From Anodontia alba (Eukaryota; Mollusca; Bivalvia; Lucinida; Lucinidae): a stretch of 64,000 nucleotides of DNA. A program made the translations under genes and the position numbers. Below the pieces are notes generated by a model that had not been told where the DNA came from, ran no database searches, and saw only the letters and a list, made by a program, of their open reading frames with translations. Location of the stretch: positions 10,994,550 through 11,058,549 of the forward strand of contig OZ024821.1 of NCBI GenBank assembly GCA_964016985.1, written 5' to 3'. The first letter of the stretch is position 1; every line of letters begins with the position of its first letter. Shown piece after piece: positions 61,253-64,000 of the stretch.

Positions 61253-63923
61253 CTGAAATAAAAGATACAAAGGAAGATGGGAGACGAAGAAACTGAATTT
61301 ATTTCCCTGGTGGACGTAATTGTAGGGGTGAAAGTAGCCAATTCTTCCTAATCATTCAATGAGATACATTTTAAGGAAGATTCAGATGAAGACAGTGAAC
61401 CCTCATTACAACGACAGCATTTGTTACCAAAAAAGTTGCCATTATATAATGAATTTGCCGTTGTAAAGAATCTTTAATGGACAGAATGACATACAAAAAT
61501 AGCAATTGATTTATTCTTATTGTCCCACAGAACATATGTTTTGGATATTTGTTAGAATCGCCTCACTGAGTGATTCTAACAAATATCCAAAACATATGTT
61601 TCTTGAAGTTTTAATGCAATACTCTTGCATAATATCTCCTTAACTGTCACCTCCTGAGCTGAGGTTTTGTGACTTTCGAACTGTCATTATAACGAAGTTG
61701 TCGTTGTATCGAGTGTCAGTATAAAGAGGGTTGACTGTATCTACCTATGGGACAAACAAACTTGTTGGCAAAGTTTCTGGCATAGTTTGCAGCAAAGGCT
61801 TATCTTATTGACCGGCGCGCGGATCGCGCCGGTCTCTTAATATAGCTTTAGATTTTTACATATGAAAGACTATTCGATTAGCTCTTTAAGGACGTTTAAT
61901 ATTTGCCGGGACGTCGGTTTGTGACGATCCCAACAAATATAAAAAAAATCTTAAAACAAACTGTGTTATAAGCAGACTAATGTTTATTTTATTTTCATTT
62001 CAATCAAGAAATTTCATAAGCTTAATAAAAGCGAACGTTAACTCTTTCGGTGCCAATTTCAGACGACATTTGTCGTCTGCTTTTCTTTTTTAACAAATTA
62101 TCGCTTAAAAAGAAGTTTATACGTAAAGTTAAAAGATTGAATGTAAAACAGCGTAGATCCAGATGAGACGGCTCATATGAGCCGTCTCATCTGGATCTAT
62201 GCTGTTTGCAAAAGCCTATTATTATCGCCTGTGGCAGCGAAAGTTAAAGAATCACATTGTTGTTCGATTTTACCTGTTACACTGAAAATTTATTAAACTT
62301 TAGTATACCCTTGTCCCATATCTCCATGTTAACATGAACAAAATTTGCGCCGGTACTTAGACGTTTGTAAACATCTAAATATTTTGTCTTGCCTATGTGA
62401 TAAAAGGGCCAATAAATTACACATAAGAGAAGACTAAGATTCAATTAGGGGGAACCGACTACTTCCAGTCAGATATCTATATATATTAAAACAAAACAAA
62501 TTAACATAAAGAAGTAGGAAAAATATTATTCAGAAAAATTAACAATAAATAAATGAAAAACAGATTTATTGTTTATTTGTTTTTCTTTGGGTCAGTTTAC
62601 ATCTCAGCCTACTTATATCTGGTTTTCATTTCAAACTCATTAGTTTAATCGCGTAAAATTTCTGCATCTGTATACAATCTGTCAAATAATTTAATTTACA
62701 GACAGAAAAAGTATGCTCGACTAAGAATACAGTGCAGCCAATAGGAAGTATGATGCAATTTTTGGGTTAACCCTTTCACCCCTGTGTTTTTAAAGCAGAC
62801 TTTCATTTTTGAATCTGTATTGTTCTAAACACTACAGCAGTTGGATGCGTGTTCGACTGGTGATCAGGAGGTCGCGGGTTCGATCCCATGCGGGTCCGGC
62901 AACATTCTTTCGTGGAGACTGATCAATTTACCGTCCTTCTCTCTCTTCCACTAATTCAAGAAGGGCAGCTGTCAATATCTGTCGGCAGAATGTGCACAAA
63001 CACTGGTTATTCGCACAGAGGACTTAACCTGTCTAGGAAAAGTGGGGTTAGGTAAACTGACCGTGCTCGACATAGTCCTAATGAGTTTACTTGGCCGTAA
63101 AACCTCATCTCAATCAAACCTTCAAAACAGAACGGCAAACAGTGTAGATCCTGATGAGACGGCTCATTATGAGCCGTCTCATCAGAATCTGTACAATTTG
63201 CAAACAAAACAAAAATTGGCTGCAGTGCTGAAAGGGTTAATTTTGATAATATAATGAGTAAGTTGTAGCTGTAAATAAGTTCAAAGTTTACCTGCAGAAA
63301 TAAAATGAACATTATTTTTGCCCTCCCTTCGTTTGTTTAATTTCTCCAGATTAACTAAAAATAATACATATTATGGTTCAAATTTTATGTTTGTATTTAA
63401 TACAAAATTAAAAAAATAAAAGTGAATATGATTATTTTTATGAAAATATAAAGTCAAATAAAAGTAAGACTATTTTGATTCATTCATCACGAAAACATGC
63501 CTATATAATTTTGACCCCCTTAAACCCCACTTTTATATAGCAAAACTGGGGTTTAGAGGGGTATACCTTCTGTTTCTTATTTCTGCTCAAAAACATAGCG
63601 AGGCGGTTCTAACGACTATCCACAATCTATGTTTTGAGCTGAAATATAAAAAATATCAGAGTTTTTTATCTGAATTTTTTCAGTTTTTGGAGGTGAAATT
63701 TTCTATATACTTGAATAGGCGCGTTTTCGTAATGAATTCTGTTTTAGTCAAAAGTATAACTTACAGAATTATCGGAAAATGGCTTTAAATAAGGTAATTT
63801 AACCATCTGCATATATGGTGCTACCATGCTCTGAGGTATAGCTAGGCGTTTGGTTCCCCATCTTTCCTCCAGGTAAGGTATTGCCCTGTCTCTAAGCTTA
63901 GCAGCGTAAGCTTGTGTCTTTTC
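61064..63923 (-). CDS. PLP-dependent class-V aminotransferase-like protein, C-terminal part
   Basis: Two exons: 63923-63765 (53 residues) and 61252-61064 (62 residues and TAA), joined in phase 0 over a 2.5-kb intron. The first reads EKTQAYAAKLRDRAIPYLEE then RWGTKRLAIPQSMVAPYMQM VKLP. The second reads EGQWRPLMKVLLERFDVQVA, then GDLYARLSFPSYVVFEDVIK LADAIE. The order M-x-x-V-x-L-P ... L-L/x-E-x-F-x-V-x-V-x-V ... G-x-L-Y/W-x-R-x-S ... Y-x-x-x-x-D-x-x-x-L-A-D-A-I is that of the small domain of isopenicillin N epimerase / cysteine-desulfhydrase-like PLP enzymes, as I know the family. The PLP lysine would be in exons right of the window. Substrate unknown. Family call fairly safe, precise enzyme not. 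Confidence 0.75.
61393..61737. mobile_element. pogo-like MITE with inner hairpin
   Basis: CAGTGAACCCTCATTACAAC left, GTATAAAGAGGGTTGACTG right, followed by TA. Blocks ATGAATTTGCCGTTGTAAAG and AACGAAGTTGTCGTTGTATC. Centre: ATATTTGTTAGAATCGCCTC with its inverted arm. Part of a like element is at 27650-27805. Confidence 0.6.
62145..62209. repeat. H1 hairpin core, apex GGCTCATATGAGCC
   Basis: AAAACAGCGTAGATCCAGAT with partner, perfect GAGACGGCTCATATGAGCCG TCTC apex; 65 bp. Preceded by TTAACTCTTTCGGTGCCAAT TTCAGACGAC at 62039, a further variant of the TTAA frame; followed by GGCAGCGAAAGTTAAAG at 62232. Confidence 0.8.
62820..63010 (+). mobile_element. tRNA-derived SINE
   Basis: The head looks like the 3' two-thirds of a tRNA: GGATGCGTGTTCGACTGGTG, ATCAGGAGGTC and the B box GGGTTCGATCCC. 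No acceptor stem pairs cleanly and no CCA-ready end is seen, so it is not a working tRNA gene. A unique body (GGCAACATTCTTTCGTGGAG ... CTCTTCCACTAATTCAAG) follows. The right border is uncertain. Confidence 0.6.
63136..63200. repeat. H1 hairpin core, apex GGCTCATTATGAGCC
   Basis: CAAACAGTGTAGATCCTGAT to ATCAGAATCTGTACAATTTG; 65 bp. Followed by GCAGTGCTGAAAGGGTTAA, a TTAA-frame right end. Confidence 0.78.
63485..63734. mobile_element. MITE family F6, lacking one half of the apex
   Basis: TCATCACGAAAACATGCCTA left, GAATAGGCGCGTTTTCGTAA right. The left apex arm is deleted: CATAGCGAGGCGGTTCTAAC remains without its partner. In the intron of the aminotransferase-like gene. Confidence 0.8.
63765..63923 (-). 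CDS. Aminotransferase-like gene, penultimate exon
   Basis: Acceptor TTACTCAG, donor GTAAGT; 159 bases, phase 0 at both ends. An F6 MITE ends 30 bases past the donor. Confidence 0.78.
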
Positions 63924-63958
63924 CTGAGTAAAAAATAATATAAACAAAATATATACAC

Positions 63959-64000
63959 TAACCCTTAAAACGCCAAGAAAACCTGCATCTGAAAACGTCG
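63959..64000. mobile_element. TTAA-ended hairpin element F11, start only
   Basis: CTAACCCTTAAAACGCCAAG AAAACCTGCATCTGAAAACG runs off the window. Same left end as 15776. Confidence 0.65.

Noticed and set aside
62820..62900. Functional tRNA gene
   Set aside because: B box is good but the acceptor stem and 5' part do not pair, and a SINE-like body follows; called a tRNA-derived SINE.

Overview
The window is animal nuclear DNA: introns with GT-AG borders, canonical poly(A) signals, microsatellites, LINE, mariner, hAT-, piggyBac- and pogo-like DNA transposon remnants, a tRNA-derived SINE, and an extreme density of short perfect hairpin elements. From memory, this repeat landscape resembles that of bivalve molluscs. 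A bivalve is my best guess, but no marker gene here proves it.

Three genes are supported. (1) On the minus strand, from about 30.5 kb leftward off the window, lies a coiled-coil gene with eight coding exons and probably a non-coding first exon. All splice phases agree. Residue pattern and order match the ciliary CCDC183 / ODAD3 (CCDC151) family, CCDC183 best. (2) On the plus strand, 39091-55382, lies a three-exon gene for a 463-residue low-complexity protein with a basic helical N-terminus. It has no secure family; a weak resemblance to vertebrate CCDC190 is noted. (3) On the minus strand at the right edge are the last two exons of a PLP-dependent class-V aminotransferase of the isopenicillin-N-epimerase / cysteine-desulfhydrase-like type.

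Everything else is intron or intergenic DNA built from repeats. Left part (0.4-30 kb): introns of gene 1 with several hairpin MITE families, a broken 3.5 kb LINE inserted in a tandem array (5.6-10.4 kb), a five-unit 165-bp array (16.5-17.3 kb), a hAT-like element with an 8-bp target duplication (19.2 kb), a 970-bp foldback (20.3-21.3 kb) and an apparently perfect 563-bp tandem duplication (23.3-24.5 kb). Middle (30.5-39 kb): intergenic, with a dead mariner inserted in a hairpin element. Right (40-53.7 kb): the 13.7-kb first intron of gene 2, with a TTAA-flanked foldback nested in a MITE, then (55.4-61 kb) more hairpin elements.

The most interesting signal is a system of modular hairpins. A core of about 65 bp recurs more than 20 times. 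Its stem base is conserved, its apex is exchangeable but always self-complementary, and it sits inside at least three different sets of outer termini. A second core shares one of those outer frames, which suggests module exchange between non-autonomous elements.
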